NCBI RefSeq assembly: GCF_000308675.1
Contig: NZ_BAGE01000127.1
Span: 1 to 64,000 of the forward strand
Length of the DNA: 64,000 nucleotides
From: Nocardia paucivorans NBRC 100373
GTDB lineage: Bacteria; Actinomycetota; Actinomycetes; Mycobacteriales; Mycobacteriaceae
Reading direction: 5' to 3'
Shown: piece after piece, positions 35,404-43,371 of the stretch
Position numbering within the stretch: the stretch's first letter is position 1
Layout: every line of letters begins with the position of its first letter
Notes under the pieces: model-generated
The model's database searches: none
Seen by the model: only the letters and a program-made list of their open reading frames with translations
What the model was told of the DNA's origin: nothing
Translations under genes and position numbers: made by a program

Positions 35404-36864
35404 CTATGTCGTCGGATCCGGTGTTTCGCTCACCGTCCGTTTCGAATCACACCGCGGATCCGGCCCGCCCGGCTCGCCGTCCGGAAGTGGGGACTCGGTG
35501 GTTTCGCGATGGGTGGGCAGTAGTACCGCGGCGAATGCGACCACGACCATGGTCCCCGCGATCACCGTGAACGCCCGATCACAGCCGGCCAACGTTTCCG
35601 GTGCGGTTACCGTGATCAGCGCCGATAAACCGAGTGCGGCACCGATCTGTTTGGTGGTGTTCATCAATCCCGCCGCCGCCCCCGCGTCCCGGGGGTGGAC
35701 GCCGGCGGTGGCCGCGGCGGTGAGTGGGGTGTTCAGCAGTCCGGAGCCGAGACCGATCGCCACCGCCGGGCCCAGAATCCCGGTCACATACCCGCTGTCG
35801 GGCTGAAGTCGCGCCTGCCACACGAATCCGACGGCCGCGGTCAGCGCGCCCACCGTGATCAGCGTCCGGCCGGTGACGAAACGCATCAGCCACGGGGTGA
35901 CTCGGACGCCGACCACGATCGTGACCACGGTATGCGGTAGAAACGCCAACCCCGTTCGCAATGGGCCGTAGCCCAGGCCGGTCTGCATTGCCAGGGTGAG
36001 GAAGAACCACATCGGGTTCAGGCCCGCTCCCGCCATCAGTAGTATCAGGTTTCCGGTGGTCACCGCTCGAATCCGAAACAGCCGCGTCGGAATCAACGGT
36101 GAATGGACCCATTTCGTCTCCACCAGCACGAACACCGCCAACAGCAGTGCTCCCGTGGCGATTCCGACCCCGGTGGTCCACGCGGCCCACCCGTGGACGG
36201 CGGCCTCCCCGATGCCATAGGCCAATGCGATGAGTCCGCAGGTGACCAGCACTGCCCCTGGGATATCCGGTCGTGGGCGCGCGCTCGACCGGTCCGCGGT
36301 GATCACCCGCAGCGCCACTCCGGCGGCGGCCACCCCGATCGGCACATTGATCAGCAGTGTCGCCCGCCACGAACCCCATTCGGTCAGTGCGCCGCCGAGG
36401 AGGTTGCCCGTGGTTCCGCCGGCCATCCCCAGCGCCGTCCACATCGCCGATGCTCGCGTCCGACCGGGCCCCTCCGGGAATGTCGTGGTCAGGATCGTCA
36501 ATGTCACCGGCGCCAATGTCGCCGCGCCCACCCCCTGTATCGCTCGGGCGCCGATGAGCCACGCCCCCGAATCCGCCAGCCCTCCGATCAGGCTCCCCGC
36601 CACGAACACTCCCAGTGCGGCCATCAGCGTGCGCCGCCGTCCCATCAGATCCGCCGGCCGGCCGCCCAATGGCAGCAGTCCCGCGAACACCAAGGCGTAG
36701 GCATTGACGACCCAGCCCAATGCCGTCTCGCTCAATGTCAGTGCCGAGCGGATCGATGGCAGTGCCACATTCACCACCGATATGTCGAGCACCACCATGA
36801 ACTGCGCCGCGCACACCACCAGTAGCACCGCGGTGGCTCGCATTGCCGGAGAGTCGGTGGTCAT
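35404..36864 (-). CDS. MFS drug exporter, 14-helix (DHA2/EmrB type)
   Basis: A 486-residue major facilitator. Seen are the first helix VVLDISVVNVALPSIRSAL with the acidic residue of this group, the loop motif GRPADLMGRRRTLM, motif C (ALGMAGGTTGNLLGGAL) and about 14 helices. It should export drugs or metabolites by proton antiport. The ATG at 36864 has GAGGA only 1-2 nt upstream and overlaps the stop of an 8-codon upstream frame that owns the strong ribosome-binding site. It is divergent from a TetR regulator. Confidence 0.92.
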   Translation of the reverse strand: MTTDSPAMRATAVLLVVCAAQFMVVLDISVVNVALPSIRSALTLSETALGWVVNAYALVFAGLLPLGGRPADLMGRRRTLMAALGVFVAGSLIGGLADSGAWLIGARAIQGVGAATLAPVTLTILTTTFPEGPGRTRASAMWTALGMAGGTTGNLLGGALTEWGSWRATLLINVPIGVAAAGVALRVITADRSSARPRPDIPGAVLVTCGLIALAYGIGEAAVHGWAAWTTGVGIATGALLLAVFVLVETKWVHSPLIPTRLFRIRAVTTGNLILLMAGAGLNPMWFFLTLAMQTGLGYGPLRTGLAFLPHTVVTIVVGVRVTPWLMRFVTGRTLITVGALTAAVGFVWQARLQPDSGYVTGILGPAVAIGLGSGLLNTPLTAAATAGVHPRDAGAAAGLMNTTKQIGAALGLSALITVTAPETLAGCDRAFTVIAGTMVVVAFAAVLLPTHRETTESPLPDGEPGGPDPRCDSKRTVSETPDPTT

Positions 36865-36887
36865 TCCTCGGCCGGGGTCGCTCGCAT
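36861..36887 (-). CDS. Eight-residue leader peptide before the MFS exporter
   Basis: GGAGGTGGGC is ideally placed before an ATG whose frame reads MRATPAEE and then stops. The stop TGA overlaps the exporter ATG (ATGA). The exporter has no well-spaced site of its own. Its translation would therefore depend on ribosomes finishing the leader, a possible translational control point. No attenuator stem was found. Confidence 0.5.
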   Translation of the reverse strand: MRATPAEE

Positions 36888-36901
36888 GCCCACCTCCATA
36901 G

Positions 36902-36932
36902 TGATACAGATGTACCGTATACACTTGTATCA
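36902..36932. promoter_or_regulatory. TetR operator between MFS and TetR genes
   Basis: TGATACA (36902) and TGTATCA (36926) are perfect inverted arms 17 bp apart, with an inner GTATAC palindrome. The site sits between the divergent exporter leader (36887) and the TetR start (36958), so the regulator probably represses both. Confidence 0.6.
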
Positions 36933-36957
36933 AGAATGGAGGTCAGGAGGAAGCCCG

Positions 36958-37572
36958 ATGCCCAGGACCGTCGACCACACCGCCCGTCGCGCCCAGATCG
37001 CCGATGCCCTTGTTCGCGTCGCCGCCCGGGACGGGCTGCACGCCGTCTCCATGCGTTCGGTCGCCGCCGAAGCCGGAATCTCGCTACGGCTGGTGCAGTA
37101 CTACTTCCACACCAAAACCGGGCTCCTCCTCGGCGCCCTCGAACACCTCGAACACCAATCCCGCCATCGCTGGGTCCAACGCCTGGCCGGGCTGCCCGAT
37201 CCGCCCCCGCCGCGCGCATTCATCGAGGCCTTCCTCACCGAGGCCCTACCCACCGACGAATCCAGCCGAGTCTTCCACCTGGTCGGCACCTCCTACGCCA
37301 TGCTTGCTCTCACCGACCCCGATCTGGACGCCCAACCTTTCGCCGCCGGAATCGACCACCTCGAACACCAGCTGGCCGATGCGCTCACCCGTGCCGTCGA
37401 TCACGGTGATCTGGCCCCCGGTATCGACCCCCACCACGAAGCCGCGCGTCTGATCGCCCTGGCCAATGGTCTCGGCACCAGTGTTCTCGCCGGTCGGCAC
37501 ACAACCGCCACCGCGCTCGAACTTCTGCGCTATCACCTCGACCAACTCTTCCCACCGGCCCGCGCCTCGTAG
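36958..37572 (+). CDS. TetR family transcriptional regulator
   Basis: A 204-residue regulator. The helix-turn-helix lies at residues 8-50 (RRAQIADALVRVAARDG, SMRSVAAEAGISLRLVQYYF). The remainder is a helical ligand domain. ATG 36958 has AGGAGG 7 nt upstream, which decides against an in-frame ATG at 36886 that would start across the operator. It is divergent from the MFS exporter, a usual arrangement for drug-responsive repressors. Confidence 0.93.
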   Translation: MPRTVDHTARRAQIADALVRVAARDGLHAVSMRSVAAEAGISLRLVQYYFHTKTGLLLGALEHLEHQSRHRWVQRLAGLPDPPPPRAFIEAFLTEALPTDESSRVFHLVGTSYAMLALTDPDLDAQPFAAGIDHLEHQLADALTRAVDHGDLAPGIDPHHEAARLIALANGLGTSVLAGRHTTATALELLRYHLDQLFPPARAS

Positions 37573-37626
37573 TCCGCATGTGTTTGTGCTGCGGCCGGTG
37601 AGTCGGAATGTGTGTCGGTCGGGAGG

Positions 37627-38661
37627 TCATTCCGCGTCGGAGAGTTTCTCTGCGCGGCGCTGTTCCAGGCGCTCCACGATTGCCCCGGCGAAGTCGGTCA
37701 GGGGTACGGGCTTGTCGCCGTAGCCCGTCAAATCGAGCTGCCGCGTACCATCTCTGAAGTCCTGATCCCAGAAGGGGTAGATACTCAGTTCCACGGTTTC
37801 ATCTCCGGACCGGAACCGCAGATACGCCGGTTCGAGATCGGTTTGACCGTCATGCAGGCGGCTGTGATTGATGCGCGCGGCATGGCGCAGATTGTGGTCG
37901 ATATTGTCCTTCGCCACCTCTATCGGAGAATTGCCCGCCCTGAACGGGGCAAGCGCTGTCTCCAGTCGCGGGAAATCCCGGGACCGCACGGCGATTGCCG
38001 GGTCGTCGGCGCTCAGGCGCACATGGCGCACGGGTTCGAGCGCCCGGTCGAGCCACGGGGGCAGTTGTGGTGTTTCCCGGACGAGGAACGATATCTCCCT
38101 GCTCCAGCCCGACGGGTCGTCCGGATGCAGCCGATAGTCGAGTCTGTCGAACGACGGGTCCGCGAGTACCTCCTCCGGCGGAGGGGTGGTGCCCTTGTCG
38201 AATACCGATACGTGTGCCTGTCGATCGCCTCGTGTGCCGGTGACGTCCAGTCTCACCCGGACATCGCCGCCCGAGGAATCGGTGGCGTAGGAGACGGTGT
38301 CGCCGAGGGTCAGCCCGGCATCGTCGATGCGTTTCGCGGGCCAGCCCCGTAATCGCTCCTCGAGCCAGTCCCATACGGCAATGGGTCCGTTGGGATCATC
38401 GTTGGGTACGGTCAGCTCCATTCGCTGTGTCGGCGGCCCGGGGGTTGGTGCGGCTGCCGAGGTTCTCAGCTCTTCGCCCGCCTTCGAGATTTCGTCTCCC
38501 CCTCGCCCGGCCGCGGTGGTTCCTCGGCGGGACGCCTCCATCGCGGGGGTGATGATGCCGTCCCGGTATCGACGGTTCGCGATATCGTCGGTCGCTCTCT
38601 CGGCACTGCGTCTCAGGATTTCGACGGCCCGAAAGATGATCTCGTTCCATCTATTGCCCAC
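37627..38661 (-). CDS. Hypothetical protein, two-part
   Basis: A 344-residue protein from a GTG. The first 75 residues are charged and helical (WNEIIFRAVEILRRSAERAT) and a Pro/Thr linker follows. The rest looks like an alpha/beta domain with several aromatic strands (IAVWDWLEERLRGWPA, RLDVTGTRGDRQAHVSVFD, ELSIYPFWDQDFRDG). No signal peptide, membrane segment or catalytic motif is visible, and I do not recognise the family. It stands alone between a TetR gene and an HTH gene. Confidence 0.75.
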   Translation of the reverse strand: MGNRWNEIIFRAVEILRRSAERATDDIANRRYRDGIITPAMEASRRGTTAAGRGGDEISKAGEELRTSAAAPTPGPPTQRMELTVPNDDPNGPIAVWDWLEERLRGWPAKRIDDAGLTLGDTVSYATDSSGGDVRVRLDVTGTRGDRQAHVSVFDKGTTPPPEEVLADPSFDRLDYRLHPDDPSGWSREISFLVRETPQLPPWLDRALEPVRHVRLSADDPAIAVRSRDFPRLETALAPFRAGNSPIEVAKDNIDHNLRHAARINHSRLHDGQTDLEPAYLRFRSGDETVELSIYPFWDQDFRDGTRQLDLTGYGDKPVPLTDFAGAIVERLEQRRAEKLSDAE

Positions 38662-38975
38662 CGGAGTCCCTTTACGCGCTGGGTCCTAGCGGCCGCCCCG
38701 GAGTAGGTTACGAGCTTCCGAGTTCACCATGCCTTCGTACCATGTGCAGGAAAATCCTGCTCCACCGTGCCCTCGATGGCGGCTTCGGCAACGCCTCTTC
38801 CGCGGTCATCGATGGCCGCTCGTGGTGTAAAGACCGATCGGTCCCATCACCATCTGCGGCCGGTCCGGCAAGGTCGTGTCCGCGGCGGACCGCCGGGGCG
38901 GAGACAGCGCAACCGAGATGCGGCATTCTGGGCAAATCGGGGTCGTCGGTCGGTTACCGGGTTCACACTGGATAT
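38662..38975. other. 314-bp divergent intergenic region
   Basis: This separates the hypothetical protein at 37627-38661 from the XRE-like gene. A plus-strand frame open across it has no homology, and a 33-residue minus-strand frame at its left lacks a ribosome-binding site. I see no strong hairpin or repeat. Confidence 0.6.
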
Positions 38976-39236
38976 GTGGACCCGAACGACCTGGAACTGT
39001 TCGCGAAGGCCAACACGGTGGTCGGGGAGCAACTGTCGCTGGAACGACGCGCGGCGGGTCTGACCTGCCTGGAGCTCGACAATGCCGCGTTCCTGCTGCC
39101 GGGTACGACCATGCATGTCGAAAGAGGCGGGAAACTGTCGTCGAATACGCTGGACGCGATCGGCCTGGTGCTGGGCTTCGACCCGAAGGAGTTCTTGGAG
39201 GCCTGCCTGCGGGAAGCGCGACGACGCGAGCGCTGA
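38976..39236 (+). CDS. Small XRE-like helix-turn-helix protein
   Basis: An 86-residue protein nearly filled by one Cro/CI-type helix-turn-helix. VGEQLSLERRAAGLTCLEL matches helices 1-2, TTMHVERGGKL matches the recognition helix and its IERG-like turn, and TLDAIGLVLGFDPKEFL matches the last helices. The turn region (NAAFLLPGT) departs from the usual sequence, so DNA binding may be weak or altered. GTG 38976 is chosen because the conserved part begins there; the upstream open frame is low in homology. Confidence 0.72.
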   Translation: MDPNDLELFAKANTVVGEQLSLERRAAGLTCLELDNAAFLLPGTTMHVERGGKLSSNTLDAIGLVLGFDPKEFLEACLREARRRER

Positions 39237-39342
39237 GCTCACACATCGGGCCGGCGGTGTCCCGTTTCATCCCACGGCCTGGACGAGACGACGGAAGGAT
39301 TGCCGGCCCCGAGCTCTGTTCGATTGCTTCGGGCTCAGGGAG

Positions 39343-40818
39343 CTACAGGCCTGTGTCGAGGTCGGCTCGACAGGTGATATCGGTCGAGGGGAGCCGGCCG
39401 GTGCCCAGGTAGTCGTTGATGGTGTCGTTCACGCATGCGCTGAGATCGGGGCGGAATGTGAGATGAATGCGGACATCCTGCAGGGTGACCAACCGGGAAC
39501 CGGCCATCGCTCGATGGAGGGCGAGGCCGTGATGATAGGGGGTGCGGATATCGCCGGTCGCCTGCAGGATGAGCGCGGGAACGGTGTTGCGGACAATGGT
39601 GGGCGGTTCCAGGGGGCGCGGCCAGAACGCACACGGTTGGATATTGGCGGCCGGCGCGCCGAAGACCGGCTCGGTGGTGCGGGCCTGTTCGATATTGCGC
39701 CGATACCGGGCCGGGTCGGTGGGTGCGCCCACATCGCCGCAGGCGATGACGGCCAATGCGGAATTCTCCGAATTACGCAGGGCGGCGAGGGTATCCGCAA
39801 GGCCGGACGCCTGGGCCGTGGAAGCGGGTCTGCCTTCGGCGGCGTCGAGGAGTTCGCGCACGGTGGCGGCCAGGGTGTCGTCGAGACGATGGCTTCTGAG
39901 GAGGTTGTGCAGCAGGAACGGCAGTAGGTGGTCGTCGATTCGATAACCGTCGATCACGATCGGCCGCCGCGCGGCCCGGTGGATCAGGTCCTCGACGAGC
40001 ATGCGCACCCGCTGTGCCGTATCACCGAGGTGATAGCGCCGATCCTGTTGCGCGATCCGGTTCGCCCACTCGTCCAGAGCTGCTTCGTCGGCCGGGCCCC
40101 AGTCCCGTACCAGACCCGTCCAATAGCGGTCGGGGTCGATAGCGCTGTCGAGGACGATGCGGTCGCTGCGTTCCGGGAACATCTGGGTGAACACCGCGCC
40201 CAGATAGGTTCCGTAGGACAGGCCGAAATAGCTGATCGTCTCCTCGCCGAGCACGCTGCGCACCAGGTCCATATCGCGGGCGGTGTTGCGGGTGGTGAGT
40301 CGAAGCAGTTTCTCCGGATCGTTTTTCGAACAGGTATTCGCCATATCCCGTGCGAGCGCGACCTCGTGCGTGAATTCGCTCGCGGATACTCCCGCAGAGC
40401 GAATCATCGCACGGCCCGGGCGCATCGAATGCGCCGATCCCGCGGGGGCCATCCCGATCAGGTCGTATTGCGCCAATACGTCGGGGGAGAGCACATCGCC
40501 GAGCAGACCGACGCTGTCCAGGCCCGACGCCCCCGGTCCACCGGGATTGGACAGCAGCACACCCCGCCGTCGGTCGGGGTCGGTGGCACGGACCCGGGAG
40601 ATCGCCACCGTCATGGTGCGACCGTGCGGGTCACGGTAATCGAGTGGCACCACGACATCGGCGCATTCGGCACCGACCGCCGCCAACGACTCGGCCTCGC
40701 ACGCCGTCCAACGCAATCGCTGGTGATAGAAGGGGAACTGGGTGGTATCACCCGCCACCAGCACCGTCGCCGCCGATACCGCTGCGAGAACGCAGCGCAT
40801 GGGCCACCGGCTCGCCAT
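39343..40818 (-). CDS. Secreted TAP-like alpha/beta hydrolase (putative peptidase)
   Basis: About 491 residues with an N-terminal signal peptide (MRCVLAAVSAATVLVAG). The fold matches the tripeptidyl-aminopeptidase group: VVVPLDYRDPHGRTMTVAI, SNPGGPGASGLDSV, nucleophile serine in GLSYGTYLG, acid in ATGDIRTPY and cysteine-bearing C-terminal ITCRADL. The segment usually FDPRGVG reads GMAPAGSAHS, and the catalytic His lies in VRIHLTF rather than the usual GHG context, so activity could differ. ATG 40818 has AAAGGG upstream; an ATG at 40872 would bury the signal peptide. Confidence 0.87.
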   Translation of the reverse strand: MASRWPMRCVLAAVSAATVLVAGDTTQFPFYHQRLRWTACEAESLAAVGAECADVVVPLDYRDPHGRTMTVAISRVRATDPDRRRGVLLSNPGGPGASGLDSVGLLGDVLSPDVLAQYDLIGMAPAGSAHSMRPGRAMIRSAGVSASEFTHEVALARDMANTCSKNDPEKLLRLTTRNTARDMDLVRSVLGEETISYFGLSYGTYLGAVFTQMFPERSDRIVLDSAIDPDRYWTGLVRDWGPADEAALDEWANRIAQQDRRYHLGDTAQRVRMLVEDLIHRAARRPIVIDGYRIDDHLLPFLLHNLLRSHRLDDTLAATVRELLDAAEGRPASTAQASGLADTLAALRNSENSALAVIACGDVGAPTDPARYRRNIEQARTTEPVFGAPAANIQPCAFWPRPLEPPTIVRNTVPALILQATGDIRTPYHHGLALHRAMAGSRLVTLQDVRIHLTFRPDLSACVNDTINDYLGTGRLPSTDITCRADLDTGL

Positions 40819-40894
40819 CGCACCCTTTCGATTCGGAACCCCCGCATCGGGAGGATGACGAGGCTGCGCCATCTCCGAGCGGGTGACCCACGTC

Positions 40895-40934
40895 GCCGGC
40901 CATCCCCGATCGCGCGAGCAGTGGGATGGCCGGC
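40895..40934. terminator. Strong stem-loop after the methyltransferase
   Basis: GCCGGCCATCCC and GGGATGGCCGGC are perfect 12-bp arms with a 16-nt loop, 7 bp after the minus-strand methyltransferase stop. No T tract is present. Confidence 0.65.
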
Positions 40935-40941
40935 AGTTCGA

Positions 40942-41589
40942 TCAGGACTGGGGCTGTTCGGGTTTACGGGCCACCACCCGGAACACCAACCCACCGCGAC
41001 CGGTGCGCGCGAAGTGTTCGAGCGTGAACCCGACCCTGGTGAGGTAGTCGACCGGTTCGCGGGTGAGGTGGTCCGCCGCGAACCGCACCGCCAATGGTTC
41101 GATCAAACGCATGATTGCCGCCAGTGGCCGGGCGCGGGCCGGTCCATGCTCGACCGCGACGAATATCCCCCCCGGTCGTAACACCCGCCACGCCGCCGCG
41201 GCGGCCGCCCCCGGATCGGGGATCGAGCAGAAGGTGTAGGTGGAGACCACGGTATCCGCCGAGTCGTCGGGCAGATCCAGCTGCTGGACATCACCGTGAT
41301 GCAGTTCCACGGGAACCGCCGTGGAACGGGCGCGGGCTCGATCGAGCATCCGTTCGGACAAGTCCACCCCGATCACCCGATCGACGCCGGAGCCGTACAG
41401 CGGCAGGTTCAACCCGCTGCCCACCCCGATTTCCACCACCGTTCCGCGGGCCCGATCGATCGCCCATTGGCGGGCATCGCCGAGCAGCACCCGCTCGGAC
41501 CATCCGATCTGGCGGTCGTATCCGCCGGCGATACGGTCGAAGATCTGTTCCACGCGATCCAGTTCACCGCGTGCTGCGTCACCAGCCAT
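40942..41589 (-). CDS. Class I SAM-dependent methyltransferase
   Basis: About 215 residues with the Methyltransf_11-type core: VVEIGVGSGLNLPLY (motif I), VIGVDLSERMLDRAR, HGDVQQLDLPDDSADTVVST and WRVLRPGGIFVAVEHG. The FDRIAGGYDRQIGWSE opening is like UbiE/PhcB-type enzymes acting on lipids or quinones. ATG 41589 follows AGGTGGG and starts just before the conserved opening, so it is preferred over upstream frames. Substrate unknown. Confidence 0.9.
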   Translation of the reverse strand: MAGDAARGELDRVEQIFDRIAGGYDRQIGWSERVLLGDARQWAIDRARGTVVEIGVGSGLNLPLYGSGVDRVIGVDLSERMLDRARARSTAVPVELHHGDVQQLDLPDDSADTVVSTYTFCSIPDPGAAAAAAWRVLRPGGIFVAVEHGPARARPLAAIMRLIEPLAVRFAADHLTREPVDYLTRVGFTLEHFARTGRGGLVFRVVARKPEQPQS

Positions 41590-41651
41590 GAACCCACCTA
41601 ACCAGCACGGCCTACCTCGGCGCATCAGGGGACTTCCCAAATCCGCTGTCA

Positions 41652-42237
41652 TCAATATGCACAACGGAATCCGAGTTCATCGGAAGAATTCATCGGAAAA
41701 CAGTCGATCTCGGTGTGGCGGCACATGGACGGCCGTTGCCGTTCTCGCTCTGTTTCGGACGAATTCTCTTGAACCGCAGCCATATTGGATCCGGTGAGTG
41801 TCCAGCTCGCCAGAAGGTCGAGCGCTCGACGCGAGGCCGAGCCCGCTTCGGCGGTGTAGAAGAACAGGGTCGTATCGGCATCTCCGGGCAGAGCGAGAGT
41901 TTCGAATTCGACGGTCGGTTCGCCGACGAGGGGATGGCGTAGCCGTTTGGACTCATGAGTGCGCTGATGCACCCGGTGCTGCTCCCACCACCGGTCGAAC
42001 GCGGGACTCTGCTCGCGCAGTTCGGAGACGAGCTGCGTGCCGGCCCGGTCGTCCGGGTCCCGGCCGACGTCGAGACGCAGGCTTTCGACCGCGGCGCGCG
42101 CCTGGACCTCCCGGTCGACGAACAGCGACCGGGCACTGTCGTCGAGAAACATCCAGCGCGCGTAGTTGCGCTGCCGGGGGAGGCAACCGCTCGAAGTCGG
42201 CGAGTGGGGTCGCCACGCTGCCGGGAACCGTTGCCAC
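41652..42237 (-). pseudogene. Remnant of an XRE regulator with MmyB-like ligand domain
   Basis: Residues matching the MmyB-type ligand-binding domain are seen: RQRNYARWMFLDDSARSLF, LVSELREQSPAFDRWWEQH, KRLRHPLVGEPTVEFETLAL, LFFYTAEAGSASRRALDLLA. Just upstream ATPLADFERLPP continues the domain in another frame. The two join if one base is removed from the GGGGG run at 42176-42180. The N-terminal helix-turn-helix is missing and the space is taken by the next gene, so the gene is both decapitated and frameshifted. Confidence 0.72.
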
Positions 42238-42268
42238 GTGGTGGTGGATACGACTCGAACGACTGCGT

Positions 42269-42916
42269 TCAGCAGGTCACGTTCACATCGGCGGTCGGAT
42301 CGAATGATACGTGCACATGGTCGTAGTGGTTGGCGGTCGGACTTCCCCGATCCTCCATATACGACCACCCGCTGCCGTCGTTGTACCGCTGCTGCCAGAT
42401 CACATAGGTCACGCCGAAACGTTGTTGGTGGGCCAGTACGAAATCGGCGATCGCGTCACCGCGCGCGGGATCGGGCGTCATGAAATCCAGCGCCAATCCG
42501 GCGCCGTGGTCACCGTCGCCGCGACCGATGGCACCGCCGATATCGTCGATCCCGAATGTCTTATCGATCAGGTTGCCCACCTGCGCCACGTGTGGCCGGG
42601 CACCGGCAAGTTGGGTCGAGCACGGAATCGGGGGAGGTGGTGGCGGCGTGTGTTGCTGTGCGTATTTGGCCGACGGTTGTGGTCGATCGACCGCGGCCAC
42701 CGGTTTCGGAGCTCTGGTCGGTGCGGGTGGGGTCGTGGTCGGCGGGGTTGTCTCGACCGCGGGAGCCGACAGTGAACCGACCGCCGCAGCGGGTTGGGTA
42801 GCCGTGTCCGGTCGAAGCATTACCCCCAGCGTGATCGCCACGGTGGCCGCGATCCCACATCCGACCAGGGGTGTGAGCGCCCGAGCTCGGGTGGGTTTGC
42901 GGTGTTGACCAGGCAT
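42269..42916 (-). CDS. Membrane-anchored protein with ARB-07466-like C-terminal domain
   Basis: A 215-residue protein. One membrane or signal helix lies near residues 14-34 (LVGCGIAATVAITLGVML). A Pro/Thr linker ends in PPPPPPIPC. The outer domain of about 110 residues has DHGAGLALDFM, RFGVTYVIWQQRYND and ANHYDHVHVSF. The spaced His/Asp pattern resembles zinc-dependent D-Ala-D-Ala carboxypeptidase-like folds, so a cell-wall role is likely; catalysis is not proven. Such proteins are frequent in mycobacteria and nocardiae. Confidence 0.82.
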   Translation of the reverse strand: MPGQHRKPTRARALTPLVGCGIAATVAITLGVMLRPDTATQPAAAVGSLSAPAVETTPPTTTPPAPTRAPKPVAAVDRPQPSAKYAQQHTPPPPPPIPCSTQLAGARPHVAQVGNLIDKTFGIDDIGGAIGRGDGDHGAGLALDFMTPDPARGDAIADFVLAHQQRFGVTYVIWQQRYNDGSGWSYMEDRGSPTANHYDHVHVSFDPTADVNVTC

Positions 42917-43371
42917 GATGATGACAATCCATTAGCGCTCTGAAACAAGATCACTGTTAGATTACGAAATAATATCGATAATGTCACGCCACGGCGGTGG
43001 CGTACTTGGGTCACCAGTAGGGAGCTGAGGTCCTTCCGAATGGTGACCATCGCAGATGGACCTCGTAGGCGAGGACCGCCGAACTGTCGTTCGGTGATGC
43101 CGAGCGACCCGATACCTCGAACGAACGGCTCCTGGGATCGCACACGGAATAGGGATCGGTGACGAGCCCGTCGTCGAAACGGGTTCGACCCACAGATCCG
43201 GCGCCGATGGCCATCGACCTGCGTCGACTCCAACCATCCTCGGCGAGATGGTCGAGCCCGCGGCGAACCGATCGCACGCGGTCCCGGTTTCCGGCCGCAC
43301 TCGAGCGGAACCGGAACCATGGGTCGGCAGAGCCGGCCGGCCGCCGAAACAAGACGGTTAAGGTTACCCGG
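42917..43371. other. 455-bp divergent intergenic region with an A+T-rich patch
   Basis: The segment 42935-42985 is clearly A+T-rich for this genome and probably holds the promoter of the ARB-07466-like gene. The remainder has open frames on both strands, including one on the minus strand reading FEVSGRSASPNDSSAVLAY that could be a gene remnant, but none has a family I know. An ATG at 43159 in frame with the propeller gene is not used for lack of homology. Confidence 0.55.

Noticed and set aside
38708..38806. 33-residue minus-strand frame next to the XRE-like gene
   Set aside because: A DUF397-like partner was considered, but the sequence does not resemble that family and lacks a ribosome-binding site.
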